Shown: positions 50,600 to 62,240 of the stretch, in pieces
Numbering within the stretch: position 1 is the first letter of the stretch
How the letters are laid out: the number at the start of each line of letters is the position of its first letter
NCBI RefSeq assembly: GCF_945859685.1
Contig: NC_079149.1
Coordinates: forward strand, 84,497,073-84,561,072
Length of the DNA: 64,000 nt
Source: Eupeodes corollae
Lineage: Eukaryota; Arthropoda; Insecta; Diptera; Syrphidae
Direction: 5' to 3'
Made by a program: the position numbers and the translations under genes
The notes under the pieces: generated by a model
Database searches by the model: none
What the model was told of the DNA's origin: nothing
Seen by the model: the letters and a program-made list of their open reading frames with translations, nothing else

Positions 50600-51992
50600 G
50601 AGGCTGGGATGCGACCAACACTGATAACTTCCCATTCCTTCTGTCGATTTGTCTTGCTTAAAAGTTTGTCTATATGTACTCGTATTAATTTTTACCAAAT
50701 TTGCGTACTATTTTTTGTAGAATTTATTTTTTATGAAAAAACGGACTGTGGATTTTTATATAAAAATTACTGAATATTGAAAACAATATTTTCTGTGAAA
50801 TAAAATAAATTTGAAGCCAATATTTTTTATTTTTGAAAAGCTTTTTGAGCCGAAAGTAAATTTTTACCAAGTTTTAGTATTGTTTTTTTTTAGAGTTTTA
50901 TTTTTTGTAAAAAAAAACTGTCCATTCGATTTTTTTCAAAATTTCACCAAATGTTGAAAACAATATTTCTTATAAGATAAAATTAGATTGAAGCCACAAT
51001 TTAAAATTTTTGAAGAGATATTTGAGTCGAAAATAAATTTTTACCAACTTTTATACATTTTTTTTAGGTTTTTATTTTTTGTAAAAAAAATGTCAATTAG
51101 ATTTTTCTCAAAATTTGTCCTTATGTTGAAAACAATATTTTTTTATAAGAAAAAATTAGTTAGAAGCTATTATTTTAAAGTTATTAAAAGATATTTGAGT
51201 CGAAAATCAATTTTTACCAACTTTTATACAATTTTTTTAGGTTTTTATTTTTTGTAAAAAAAAACTGTCAATTCGATTTCATTTATTTTAATGTTGAAAA
51301 CAATATTTCTTATAAGATAAAACAAGCTTGAAGCCTAAATTTCAAGTTTTTGAAAAGATATTTGAATCGATATTCAATTTTTACGAACTTAGAGTAATGT
51401 TTTTTTTAGATTTTTATTTTTTATAAAAAAACTGTCAATTAGATTTTTCTCAAAATTTTATCAGATGTCAAAAACATTATTTTTCGTTGCACAAAATTGT
51501 TTCAGAGATGAAATCATATTTCAGTCGTAAAATTTTGGAGGTGACAATTTTTTTTTCAGTTTTATTGATTTATAAAAAAAAAAACCGTTATATTGTTTTT
51601 CAAAAAATATACCTGTTTGGTATAACGTTACAATATATTATATAAAATTTAATTCAAGTCTCTAGCGTTTTTGGTTCGTAAGATATTTAGGGTTAACCAA
51701 AATTTTCACCTTTTTTTCAAACTGCTATGGTAAAAAAACCACCCACGCAATTTTCTTGAAAGCAATTTCTGCATCTTTCTGCCTTATTATCTGTATAACA
51801 AAATTTATTTGAAGTTGATATCTCTTCTGGTTCTTGAGCTATGGAGGGCAAAAACACACGCACGCACAGACACCTTTCTAAAAATCTTTTATTTCGACTC
51901 TAGGGACCTTGAAACGTCGAGAAATGTCAACATTTTCATTTTGACAAATCGGACTCATTACAATAACTTCCTATAGGAAGTTAAAAATCTGA
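50600..51992 (+). mobile_element. Tandem-repeat mobile element, copy e, longest complete copy
   Basis: Starts GAGGCTGGGATGCGACCAAC and ends at a perfect palindrome AACTTCCTATAGGAAGTT, then AAAAAT. TTTTTACCAA-type markers at 50689, 50861, 51038, 51211 and 51378 give a period of about 167-177 bp. Then come a conserved block (CTCTAGCGTTTTTGGTTCGT) and a 3' block with ACACGCACGCACAGACACC. No protein. The hairpin at the 3' end and the lack of inverted termini suggest rolling-circle (Helitron-like) ancestry. Confidence 0.8.
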
Positions 51993-54479
51993 TATGCTAC
52001 AGCAATTTTGAATTCAGATTCAGAATCAGCATTTCAAAATCCTTAAGTGTAGTTTTATTGAAAGGAGGATTTCGTTGCAGACCAGTGCAATTAAAAGAAA
52101 ATTATGTCACAGACAAAGGATAAAAATAATTTAGAAAGAGCAGACAATTTCGTTATAGACCGATAATTTGTAGCTAAATTTTTAAAACCATTTTTAAAGA
52201 CTGGCGTTAGGTATGAATATTTCCAAATATCATGGAATGTTAGAAAATTTCAGAAACTCGTTGAAAAAAAAACAATGGGCAATGTTTTTTTAAGTTCGTC
52301 TATATGAACTAGTTTGGTAAGGTCCTGTTGGCTTGATTATGATCGAATTGTAAAAAGTGAAGGCGGTAACGGTGGTGTAAAGAGTTTCTTTATCAATCGA
52401 AAAGATCATTAACATTGTTTTAAAATTATGACATTTGGCGGGAAAAAATGCATTTGTAAAATTCAAATTTCTTAAAATGTTGTGTTTTAATCTTCAACTT
52501 AAACACCGAAAACGAATCCTATAATAATTTATGGACAAAACAGATTAATATTTAATAAAACGTTAATTTTATACATACATATAGGTATACAAAACTAATG
52601 TTTTAATTTTTTAAATAAAATATATAACAACAAACTTACATTGATATAAAGAAACGTTTGTTGAACCGATTAAAGGTCAATCCATTTCAAAAAACACCAA
52701 TAAGTTAAATTAATTTATTTAGCACAAAGTTGTTTTACAACTGAATTTATAATTGATAACTGATAACACTAACAAAATTTCTCTATTTGGTATTAAATAT
52801 CTTTTTCTCCGCAGTGACAGGGTATATTGTTTATCTTATCACATTTTATGATTATTATATTTTTTATATCGGTCTAAGAATTAAAAAAAGAAAAATAAGA
52901 AAACAGCAACAACACCAACAAATGCAATCACACCTTTTCTGACAAGGGGGGACTTTTAAATTCAAGCGATAAGGAAACAGACATTTTTTAAGTAAAAAAA
53001 TGGAGAAGATGGCAACATTCTTCTACTCGTATTAACTCAAACTTATTATTTAGGGATTTACATAAAATTTTAGTTATGTAAGGTATATACATATATTGAA
53101 ACGGACGAAGGTGTATAAATTTGCACCTGATGATGTCGATCCAAAGAAACACTGAAAGTAAATTTCTTATCACAATATTATTATTCGAAAGATATTAAGT
53201 ATACATTTATAAAACTGCAAATATTTAAACAAAACCGTTTGCAAAATAAATATTCCAACGTTTTTTAACGATCGCCATTACCGCATAGGTAAACACATAT
53301 GTACGTTATTGACCACGACGACGACGCGAGGCGGACGCCGAGACGATCAATCGCTATCCGATATGACGACACATCCAGATGGGTCTGTTATGTTTTTTAA
53401 TTATTTGAAAAGTTTAAAAAAATATTTGTATTAAAAAAAAAAAAAAAAAACAAAACAAACAATCAAATAAGAATTTATGGATGGAAAAAGTTGCAATGTT
53501 TACATGAATCTAAATCGTTGAGAATTCGGGCAGATCATTTTGGACAAATTATTATTAGAGGTATGAACTCACATCAGAATAAGACCACAAGAAATAATCC
53601 GGAAGGTGTTATTATTATGTATTTATAAATTCACTTTCAGCGAGGAGAGATTATTTTTAATTCCAATTCAATTTATTTATGGTAAGACTTCCTTGGAACT
53701 GTTTACAATACCATCGATTTCCTAATGATACTCATTAGCACCCTTGAGAGTGATTACTTAGTTTAAACGAACAGTATAGCAATTTCTCAAAATATCTCTC
53801 AAATTAAGTATCACCAATAAACTCGTATGCAGATACTTGCATAGTATCACACTACATGCTCATAAGTTCATATTTTTAACTCTATACACAACCCGTTTAT
53901 TGTGGGTGGTATCCCAAAGATGCGAAAATTATATTTACTTTAATGTTCAAACAATAACAATAGTAACGAGTATACCGAAGTATTAGACGGGAGCACTTAA
54001 CTCTTTGAGATTTCGAAGCGTACTATTCTCTGGCGGCAATAAATTTAGTAGTCAACCTAACAGCTAAGTTAATTAGCGACTGACACTTCCACACTTCGCG
54101 CAGGTACGTGATAACATAATATGTTATGAACTTCCAGAAGAGAAGAATTGCGCGCTTAAGACAATAAGGATAATTTGGATGATTTGGTCAAATATCTCTT
54201 CGGTCTTCAGAAACATGTGTTTGATTTTCTATTTACGATCTTAAATGTCTACAAGTTCTGATATCTCCAGTCTTGACGTCGCGTACGTTCGTCGCTTTTC
54301 TATTTGATAGAAAAAGCACTCAAGATTAAGTTTTTATTGCTGAGCTTTTCACAGAGAAATTGAGAAAAAGAAGCTAGACGGGAATTTAAAAGAGAAATAT
54401 CGGCTAGATATTGTGGAACTATACAATTTAACAATTTTAAATCAGCTGAAGAATTTTATTAATTTATGAACTAGACTTT
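51993..54479. other. Intergenic, mostly featureless
   Basis: A poly-A run at about 53432-53450 and a GC-rich islet at about 53310-53385. No family recognised. Confidence 0.45.
53299..53400 (+). other. GC-rich islet with a 33-codon frame
   Basis: ATG at 53299 opens YVIDHDDDARRTPRRSIAIR and ends TAA at 53400. The patch GACGACGACGCGAGGCGGAC stands out in AT-rich surroundings. It might be a leader or coding exon of a neighbouring gene; no proof. Confidence 0.25.
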
Positions 54480-54760
54480 AAGAATAACATGGAAGGGTAT
54501 GAATGAAAATATGAACTACCGACCTATTGATAAGCTATCTGTGATACCTACCTAAACTGTTTGAGTCAGTCATGTGCCCTTTATTTTGTTGTGTCACAAA
54601 ATTTTAAAAATGATGCTTAGTCTTCTCTGGCATCATTCAACTAATGATCTTCATAGATCATCTAAAGGTGTGGAATTGATTTGCACAAGAATTCAAAAAT
54701 TAACTGATAACTTCTTAATGAACTGTGATATTTCGACAACCCTTTGGTAGTGCAATTAAA
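54480..54760 (+). pseudogene. LINE reverse transcriptase fragment
   Basis: NYRPIDKLSVIP near 54515 is the NYRPIS-type finger motif of non-LTR reverse transcriptases. The rest is scrambled. Confidence 0.45.
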
Positions 54761-54814
54761 CATTTAAAAATTTATTTATTTACTTTTGTTTGTTGTTGAG
54801 CATTATTTATTAAC

Positions 54815-55470
54815 TTCCCACAAGAAGTTATTGTAATGGGTCCGATTTGTCAAATTGAAAATTTTGACATTTCTCGACGTTTCAAGGTCCTTAGAGTCGA
54901 AATAAAAGAATTTTAAAAAAATGTCTGTTCGTGCGTGTGTACGTACGTTCGCGTCGTTTTTTTCGTTGCCTATAGCTTAAGAACCAGAAGAGATGTCGAC
55001 TTCAAATAAATGTGTGTATACAGATAATAATGCAGAAAGATGCAGAAAGGGCTCTCAAGAAAATTGCGTGGGCAGTTTAAAAACAGGTGAATATTTTGGT
55101 TAATCCTAAATATCTTCCGAACCAAAAACGCTAGAGGCTTGAATTGAATTTGATATACAATATTGTAACGTAGTACTAAACAAATATATTTTTTGAAAAA
55201 AAAATCCAATTAACGTTCTATTTTTTATAAATTAAAAAAACAGTAAAAAAATTTGTCACCTCCAAAACTTTGAGAATACAAAATGATTTTATCTCCAAAA
55301 CAATTTTGTGAGACGAAGAATAACGTTATGAACATCTGGTAAAATTTTGAGAAAAATTAAATTAACAGTTTTTTTTTTACAAAAAATAGAAACTTAAAAG
55401 AAAATTTAACAAAAGTTAGTAAAAATTGATTTTCGACTAAAAAATCTTTTCAAAAATTTGAGATTACGGC
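54815..55470 (-). mobile_element. Tandem-repeat mobile element, copy f, inverted
   Basis: Begins at its 3' hairpin (AACTTCCCACAAGAAGTT at 54813-54830), then the 3' block with GTGTACGTACGTTCGCGTCG and one or two internal units. It is truncated at 55470 by the 5' end of a LINE. Confidence 0.75.
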
Positions 55471-55485
55471 TTCCAACAGCGGCAG

Positions 55486-57620
55486 CGGATGAATTCTCGA
55501 GACTGAATCAAGGGTTGGGTCTACAGTTCCAGTAAGGTTGAACTACTTAGTGAACACCATATAGGGCTTCTTCGACGTATTCGGAGCTCAGGCCTGTGAG
55601 GAGCGGTTTATCCGACTCCCCGTCCTTGGAGTTATATTAAGGATCTGGCCCTCCTGGTTGGGGGTTGTTTCGTCGGGATGACTTCCTAGCTAGTTAAAAA
55701 ATACCTTAGTTGCGAACCAGCCTCGGATACGGACGGATTCACTGTTCACAACCCACGCAAACGAAATAAGAATGTTAGGTCCCTTAACAGAGCACGTGCA
55801 GCCGAACAATTAGCGGAAGCCTTAAACTGCTGCAAGGCAGATATTACCGCCATCCAAGAAGTGCGATTTGATGGACCGGGCAAACGCAAACTAAAAGACT
55901 GCAATGTATACTACTGCGACTGCTACCGAGAAAAAAGACTATTTGGGTGAGGATTTGTTGTTGGGACTAGACTGAGGCAAAAGGTCTTGAGTTTCAACAG
56001 TGTGAGCGAGCGCATCAAGGCTAAATCCGCCAACAAAACACCTCATATGCGCGCATACCCCAACAGAGGAGAAAGATGAAGACACCAAAGACATTTTCTT
56101 CGAGCTCTTAGACAAGACTTATGAGCAGTGCCCTGGCTATGACCTTAAAACTGTCTTAGGAGATTTTAATGCCAAGCTAGGAAGAGAAGACATCTTTGGT
56201 GGCATAATCGGGAGATACAGCCTGCACGACACAACCTCCGACAAAGGCTGATCGATTTCGCTGCGGGGCAAGACATTCTGGTAGCTAATACGCAGTTCAC
56301 ACATCTCAATATCCACAAGGGGACATGGAAATCTCCTGATCAATCAACCGTCAACCAGATTGACCACATTGCGATCGACGCACGACACTTCTCCAGTATA
56401 CAGGATATTCGAATACTTCGAGCGGCCAACATTGACTCGGACCACTACCTCGTTGTAGACAAGGTACGGCTACGGATATCCCGATCCAAGCCAAAGCAAG
56501 GAAGTACTGTGAGAAGATTCGAAGTTAAACGGCTACAATCGCAAGAGACTGCCATGTCCTTTTCCGATCGAGTCTCTAATAACCTTTTAAGGAGTCCTAT
56601 GCTGCCTGCGTTAAGCATTGAAAACCAGTGGCAACATTGCCTTGCAGCCGTCAGAGATGCCGCCTCTGAAGTGCTAGGTTTCACACGGCCACCACAGCGA
56701 GACCCCTGGTTTGACGACGAATGACGGCAAGCGCACGCAGCGAAACAGCAGGCATACAAAACGGCGCTGCACAAAAGGACCAGAGCTGCTCGCGAGCTCT
56801 ACGAGCAGAAGAGGAGAGAGGAAGAAAAAAAGAGAGCATGAGAAGCGCGCGATCGAAGAGATAGAGGGATGTCACAACAGGAATGAGTTTCGTAAATTTT
56901 ACCAAAAGGTAAAAAAAACCTCCCAAGGGTACCAGCCACGAACCGAAGCCTGTAAAGAGTATCAGGGGAACATCGTAGTAGAACCACAGTCGATGTTGAG
57001 AATATGGAAAGACCACTTCTCCAAATTATATAACGGCCATGACGAACCAAATTCCGCTGCAAGGGAGATAGAACCACTTAACCCCGGCGACGCAGATCAA
57101 CAATTCCGCCTACCTTGACGAAGTGAAGATAGCTATATCTAAACTTAAGTCAAACAAACCTGTTGGAGCTGTCGTCATCGCTGCCGAACTATTCAAAGCA
57201 GCAGACAATGACTTGGTAGGGAGCATGCACCAACTCATTTGCAAAATATGGTCGGAAAAAAGCATGCCCGATGAGTGGAATCTCAGCATAGTTTGCCCGA
57301 TACATAAGAAAGGAGACCATCTAAACTGCGCCAACTACAGAGGCGTTAATCTCAACATTGCATATAAGATCCTTTCTGCCCTACAACATACTGATAGGTC
57401 CTTATCTGTGTGGTTTCGGAGCAGGAAAGTCCACTATCGACCAAATATTCACACTACGGCAGATCTTGGAAAAAACCCAGGAGCTTCAAATCGATACCCA
57501 CCATCTCTTTATCGATTTTAAAGCCGCGTATGACAGCATCTATAGGGAAGAGCTGTCAAACTTATCCGTTTGTGCAGAATGAGGATGGAGAATGCACGCT
57601 GCTCTATCAAGGTCTAAGAC
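55486..57620 (+). mobile_element. LINE with 5' UTR, endonuclease and partial RT, broken
   Basis: 55486-55770: a GC-richer leader, so the 5' end is kept. The endonuclease starts near 55790 with AAEQLAEALNCCKADITAIQ and EVRFDGPGKRKL and has LGDFNAKLGRED near 56155. Frameshifts follow. 57123-57380 gives ISKLKSNKPVGAVVIAAELF and the RT finger motif ANYRGVNLNIAYKILSAL; 57410-57580 in another frame GAGKSTIDQIFTLRQILEKT and FIDFKAAYDSI, with the first catalytic Asp. It stops at GLRQ (57620), where a second LINE abuts. Probably the family of the tails at 37160 and 61966. Confidence 0.82.
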
Positions 57621-58160
57621 AGGTAAGACAGATGAACTCGCCAGAAATGGTACAGTAAAACCTATTCTACCACGTTTGGCTAATGCAAAACGCTATGAAG
57701 GAGGCAAACATTAGGTGGAATATCATCTCCACGTCAGGTCAGTTCCCGAAAAACATCTGGCTTTCACTAGATTTAAACCGCTTAAGGTACTTGCAGATCG
57801 CATATAACCTCTACAATCAGTGTCATAACCGGGACTGTCTAATAGGAAACTATACCACACGGCTAGGCGTATTCTCAAATGACTTTTTCTTCACCTCCTT
57901 TGTACATACCCTGCTCTAGCTCAAAAACGCAAGAATTACCTTGGAGAAATCTTCTATAAAGATCTAAACGATCTCAGTCATATTATAATAATCAGTCTTT
58001 CACGATTCGTAAGGGACTCAATTTGGTTTGGTTTGGTTTCATTGAGCTTAAACAAAGATCCTCAAGATTCATGTGGATTCACAATGGGCCATGAAACTGG
58101 CCTAATTGTTTCCTACTTCATCGCTGACAGCCACTTTAACCTAACCTTACCTAACCTAGA
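57621..58160 (+). mobile_element. 5'-truncated LINE 3' end with TAACC tail
   Basis: Same family as 2517-4314: it starts in the last RNase H motif (TDELARNG-like), then NRDCLIGNYTTRLGVFSNDF, a degraded Cys/His region, and SLSRFVRDS. The tail TAACCTAACCTTACCTAACC is at about 58138-58157. It joins the upstream LINE right after GLRQ, so it inserted into or recombined with it. Confidence 0.8.
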
Positions 58161-58370
58161 CTGTATAATAAATAGTTTTGATTTTGGTACGATTAAATTT
58201 TTTACATTGGTTAATTATTCGACTGTTAAGGCGGTATCCCGGGAATATCACCTGATTTCCGTAGTATAAGGACCAAAATATTTTTTTAATTAAAAATCAA
58301 ATCTAGTTACTTTTTTCAAACTTGTCTCATATTAGAGCTATTTGACTTTTTGTAACACAAAATTTAAAAG
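58161..58370 (+). promoter_or_regulatory. Compact upstream region of QRICH2-like gene
   Basis: Only about 210 bp separate the LINE tail from the start codon, so any promoter must lie here or inside the LINE. AT-rich, with no clear TATA/Inr pair. Confidence 0.35.
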
Positions 58371-60002
58371 ATGAGTAAAAAAGTTTCCATACGATATCTT
58401 ATTAATGTTGCAATCGGAAGCCCCGAACCTGGTGTCGTGAATTTCAATGCCCTATACACGGTTCTTCAAGCAATATCCGAGAAACTTGATATTGAAGATG
58501 ACCAAATTGAGGTTGATAGTTCATTGATCCCCGTTACAACAAATATTTTAGACAGCAAAAGTAACGTATCATCTGAACAACTAATGAACCGGCAAGTATA
58601 TGATAACTCACAAGATGAGCAACTTGCTTCAAAAAACCGATCTGAAAATTCAACGGAAACCAAAAGAACACAAGTGCAACCTTCAAGTTCAACGCACAAC
58701 CAGCAGATTATTGAAGACCGTAAAGTTGTTTTTGGAAATCAACATAAAAAGACCCATGATAACGAGGACGCAAGTAAGAATGAAGGAAAGAAATCCAAGG
58801 ATTTAGACATTAGGCAACAAATTGATTTCCTTTGCGAAAAATTGGAAAAAATCGAAAACTTTGCTGCATGGAGCTTTGACACAGAGCAAAGTGTTGAATA
58901 CCTTCGTCAGGTAGTCGACCAGCTTCAAGACAAGGTAGAATTACTCGATCGATCAATTTGTGAGATAAAAAATATAAGATACGATCGAGAGAAAGACATC
59001 TCAGCTTGTAGAGGAAAGTTGGATTATGATAAATTGTTACATGTTACTGAGGTATTGAGACAAGACCTCAATGCTCTGAAGGAATCAATCTATGGCAGTG
59101 ACTCGAAAAAATTGCAAATGAAAAACACACTTTCCGATAGTCCTAATGACTTAGAAATAGAGAGACTTGATAATGAATTAATTGAACTAAAATCCAACAA
59201 TTGTATTTTCAATGAAAAGCTGAAGAGCTTAGAAGAAACAGTTGCAAACATTGATATAGACTCTTCGATAGCTAAGCTAGACTTGTTTCATAATGAAATA
59301 TCCACTCTAAAAGCTCAAATAGAAAACTCAACTATAGAAACGGAACAACAGGCCTTGAAAGAATTTACCAACAAACTTGCAGAGGAGGTCCATTTGAAAA
59401 TCGATAAGGCAGAAATTGAAGAGTTATTGTCAGAAAAAGTCGATTATAGTATGCTTCATGGAAAAGTTTCGGTTGAAGTTATGGATGCTGAAAATCGTAA
59501 ATTTGAAAAACAACTTACTGAAATCACTGATTGTGTCATTTTCAATGACGAACGGATTCAGAAGCAAATTGAAGACATTAAAAAACTAGTTGGTGATGAA
59601 AATCTAAACGATTTGCTAAATAAAATCGAACACAAACTCAATAAGGAAATCCAAAGGATTTCTAGTGATCTTAAAAGACTAATGGAAATGAAGCCTGATA
59701 TTGATTCAGCAGTGACAAGGCTAAAAGACCTGACTTGTTTAGCTTGTGATCAGGATGTTGTTATGAAAACAGTTGAAGTTAATAATTTAACGAAATTCGG
59801 TGATGCTCATGTCTCAAAAAGTATTGGTCCTTCTGTTTCATTTGAGGTGGCAAAGTTAAGAGCCTCTGGGAAAATAGGAGCTTTCAACGATGATGATATT
59901 ATATTCCACTTGGAAAAGAAATTCCGTCACAGTGGTGGTGTGCATACTATTATAACTAGAAAAGATTACTTCACAAAGACCAAACAGCGTAGGACCAAGT
60001 AA
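58371..60002 (+). CDS. QRICH2/DUF4795-like coiled-coil protein
   Basis: An intact intronless frame of 543 codons. Residues 5-40 (SIRYLINVAIGSPEPGVVNF, then NALYTVLQAISEKLDI) match the N-terminal signature of glutamine-rich protein 2 relatives. Residues 45-140 are polar and probably disordered. About 145-445 is long coiled coil rich in E/K/L. CLACDQDV near 453 recalls the Cys pair of the DUF4795 region. A basic tail (TRKDYFTKTKQRRTK) ends it. In other animals this family is needed for sperm-flagellum structure; a testis role here is inference. The start is the first ATG, in an AAAAGATG context. The gene is shorter than vertebrate QRICH2 and lacks its Gln-rich repeats. Confidence 0.85.
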   Translation: MSKKVSIRYLINVAIGSPEPGVVNFNALYTVLQAISEKLDIEDDQIEVDSSLIPVTTNILDSKSNVSSEQLMNRQVYDNSQDEQLASKNRSENSTETKRTQVQPSSSTHNQQIIEDRKVVFGNQHKKTHDNEDASKNEGKKSKDLDIRQQIDFLCEKLEKIENFAAWSFDTEQSVEYLRQVVDQLQDKVELLDRSICEIKNIRYDREKDISACRGKLDYDKLLHVTEVLRQDLNALKESIYGSDSKKLQMKNTLSDSPNDLEIERLDNELIELKSNNCIFNEKLKSLEETVANIDIDSSIAKLDLFHNEISTLKAQIENSTIETEQQALKEFTNKLAEEVHLKIDKAEIEELLSEKVDYSMLHGKVSVEVMDAENRKFEKQLTEITDCVIFNDERIQKQIEDIKKLVGDENLNDLLNKIEHKLNKEIQRISSDLKRLMEMKPDIDSAVTRLKDLTCLACDQDVVMKTVEVNNLTKFGDAHVSKSIGPSVSFEVAKLRASGKIGAFNDDDIIFHLEKKFRHSGGVHTIITRKDYFTKTKQRRTK

Positions 60003-60137
60003 CTAAATTGGATTCAGGAAAATGGAATACCACGAGATGTTTATTGCCGTCATCTATATTCTATCAACCAAACGCCACTGCAGAAATTTTACTTTGCTTT
60101 TAAATTTCTCATATAGCTAATCTATTATTCATTTTAA

Positions 60138-60143
60138 AATAAA
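60138..60143 (+). terminator. Polyadenylation signal of QRICH2-like gene
   Basis: AATAAA 136 bp after the stop codon. Confidence 0.55.
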
Positions 60144-60699
60144 CTTGATTAGAAACTGATTAGTTTGTTCATTGTTGGCCTCGTTATTTTGTCTCACTTT
60201 GTTAGGGGTTTGTAGTTTGGATTGGACATATTCAAATCGTAACCTTTTTGGTAGATATAAGAGTCTTGTTGGAAAAACTGATGATAAGGGTACAAAGTAC
60301 TTTTTCTAAAGACATAAACGCAGGTATGAAGACATATTTTTATTACGAATAATTTAAGCCATTTGTTCTGAAAAATGTCTTAAAATTACAAAACTTGTTG
60401 ACTAGCTAAAAAAACAAATGAATTTACAGAGCCCAACCGAGCTACCACATTTTCTCCACTTTCCCTACAAACGGTCGATTTTGGATTGGCTTTTGTTCAT
60501 TTGGATCTTTGTCTCTGTCGTATATGTCCAACTTTGCATATAAATTATTACCGGCTAGAAGTTTATGGTGGATTTACATCTATCTGATCCTGCAATTACG
60601 AATTCCCAAAAAATTAATGTTGAAATAAACCACTATTGTACATGAAAGAGTGAAACTTTGAAACTCAACAAAACATGAGCTTTTAGGAAGAAGTCAAGT
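60144..60699. other. Downstream flank, no recognised feature
   Basis: AT-rich; nothing recognised. Confidence 0.5.
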
Positions 60700-61700
60700 T
60701 GTGGTTTCAGAAGGTAAAGTTTTTTGTTCACTATTACTGAAGTGTTGGATCTATTTTAGGAACCCTTCTTTTGTTTGCATATGCAAACAATTTGTGCAGA
60801 CGATGTTCAGCTTATTAAAAGTGCTAATCTTGTGGACCTAGAATCCTACTAGAAGAAAGTGCATCGTCATTTCTGAAACCATTGATTTGTTTTAATTCCC
60901 TCCCGTAATACTTAGTGGAACTTCTGTAAAGTATGTTGAAAAATCTTTAAAAAAAGAAGCTTATTTTGGAATAACCGTAATAAAGCATTATTAAGAATAT
61001 TTATGGTGCCTTAGAAATCTTTCAAAGTTCAAAAAATGTATTTCCCTTGGTATTAGCAAAATAGATGGTAGCCCGCTATGGTTTGATTTACATATAAGAA
61101 CTTCAAAAAATAGAATAAATGAGGTCTAGTTGAGGTTCAATCTATCGAAGAGTGATGAGACGCTTAGAGTTTAACAAGAACTGTAGTACGACCTTGTGAC
61201 TTATTCAAATTTGTTGTACTTTCAATTAATTTCTAATACTAACTATTATCTAAAAATGAACCCCCCTATCAATAGCCTTTTGTATTATATCCATTGTTTC
61301 TTCTTTTCAACGAGTTTTTGAAATTTTCTAAGTTTCTTCATCTTTTTTTTTGTTTTTTCTTTCTTAATTTATTCTTGGTTTGTAAGAAATCTACAATTAC
61401 TAATTCATAACAATTCTCTACTTTTTTGGATCCATTTAAAAACACTCTCAAATCAATTGCATGTTTCCAGACTTTAACAAGGCATTTTACAAATGAAGAC
61501 ATGATGTTCTTCTTAATAAATCATGTAAAAACGACCGATTCGTCATGTTGAGTAGTAGCCCTTCATGTCAATTTAAAGTCAATTCTGGTGTACCTCAAGG
61601 GAGTGACCCTGGTCCATTACTACTTATATTATTTATTAATGATTTGCCTTCTGCTTCAAATAATTCAAATAATGCCATTAAGAATTTTACAGGAAGATCT
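60700..61700 (+). pseudogene. Shuffled LINE reverse transcriptase fragments
   Basis: CADDVQLIKSANLVDLES near 60800 carries the catalytic ADD box, whereas the upstream motif QFKVNSGVPQGSDPGPLLL lies downstream of it near 61570. The order is the reverse of a normal RT, so at least two fragments of one or two elements are juxtaposed. Confidence 0.6.
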
Positions 61701-61965
61701 ACATAAATTTTGTTAATAATGGTGGAATAAAAATCGTTTGATTCGTCACATTTAAAGAGAGAATCCAATTTTTTCTAGCTTTGAAATTTGTCAGGTATTC
61801 AACGTAGATTTTTAAGACATTGCCTTCGTTTTAACTTTTATTACCTCCATACACTCGAAGGCTTTCCTTTATAAGTCTACCATTTCTTTCTAGTCACAGA
61901 AAACACCGATCATTTGAAGTTTAACCTTCACGTTTATAGTTTAGTGTCATTATTCTTTTCTTATA
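61701..61965. other. No recognised feature
   Basis: Possible LINE thumb remnants (RRFLRHCLRF-like near 61805), too decayed to assign. Confidence 0.3.
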
Positions 61966-62240
61966 AATGAATTCCAAGCGCTGTCCGACTCAAACCAAAG
62001 AGAATTGTATGCCATTTCCGCACAGTAAGATCGTCTTTGAATCCGCACCCACAGGACAGCGCAGTAGAGGAAGACCGAGGATCAGGTGGCGAGCACAAGT
62101 GGAAGGTGACCTCACCCAACTTGGAGCGCGAAACTGGAGACATCAAGCTAGGAACCGAGCTAGATGGAGAAGTTTGTTGGGTGAGGCCCTAGTTCACACA
62201 GGACTGTAGCGCCACCTTAAGTAAGTAAGATCGTTGTTAA
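61966..62240 (+). mobile_element. LINE 3' end with (TAAG)n tail
   Basis: A GC-richer frame to 62207: APTGQRSRGRPRIRWRAQVE, ARNWRHQARNRARWRSLL, then AGCGCCACCTTAAGTAAGTAAG. This is the typical last exon-like block of a LINE ORF2, the same family as 37160-37740. 5'-truncated. Confidence 0.75.

Noticed and set aside
56445..57077. Several 70-110 codon minus-strand frames
   Set aside because: Antisense shadows of the LINE endonuclease/RT region, which matches known motifs on plus.
58466..58699. Ser/Cys-rich minus frame
   Set aside because: Antisense to the QRICH2-like coding sequence.
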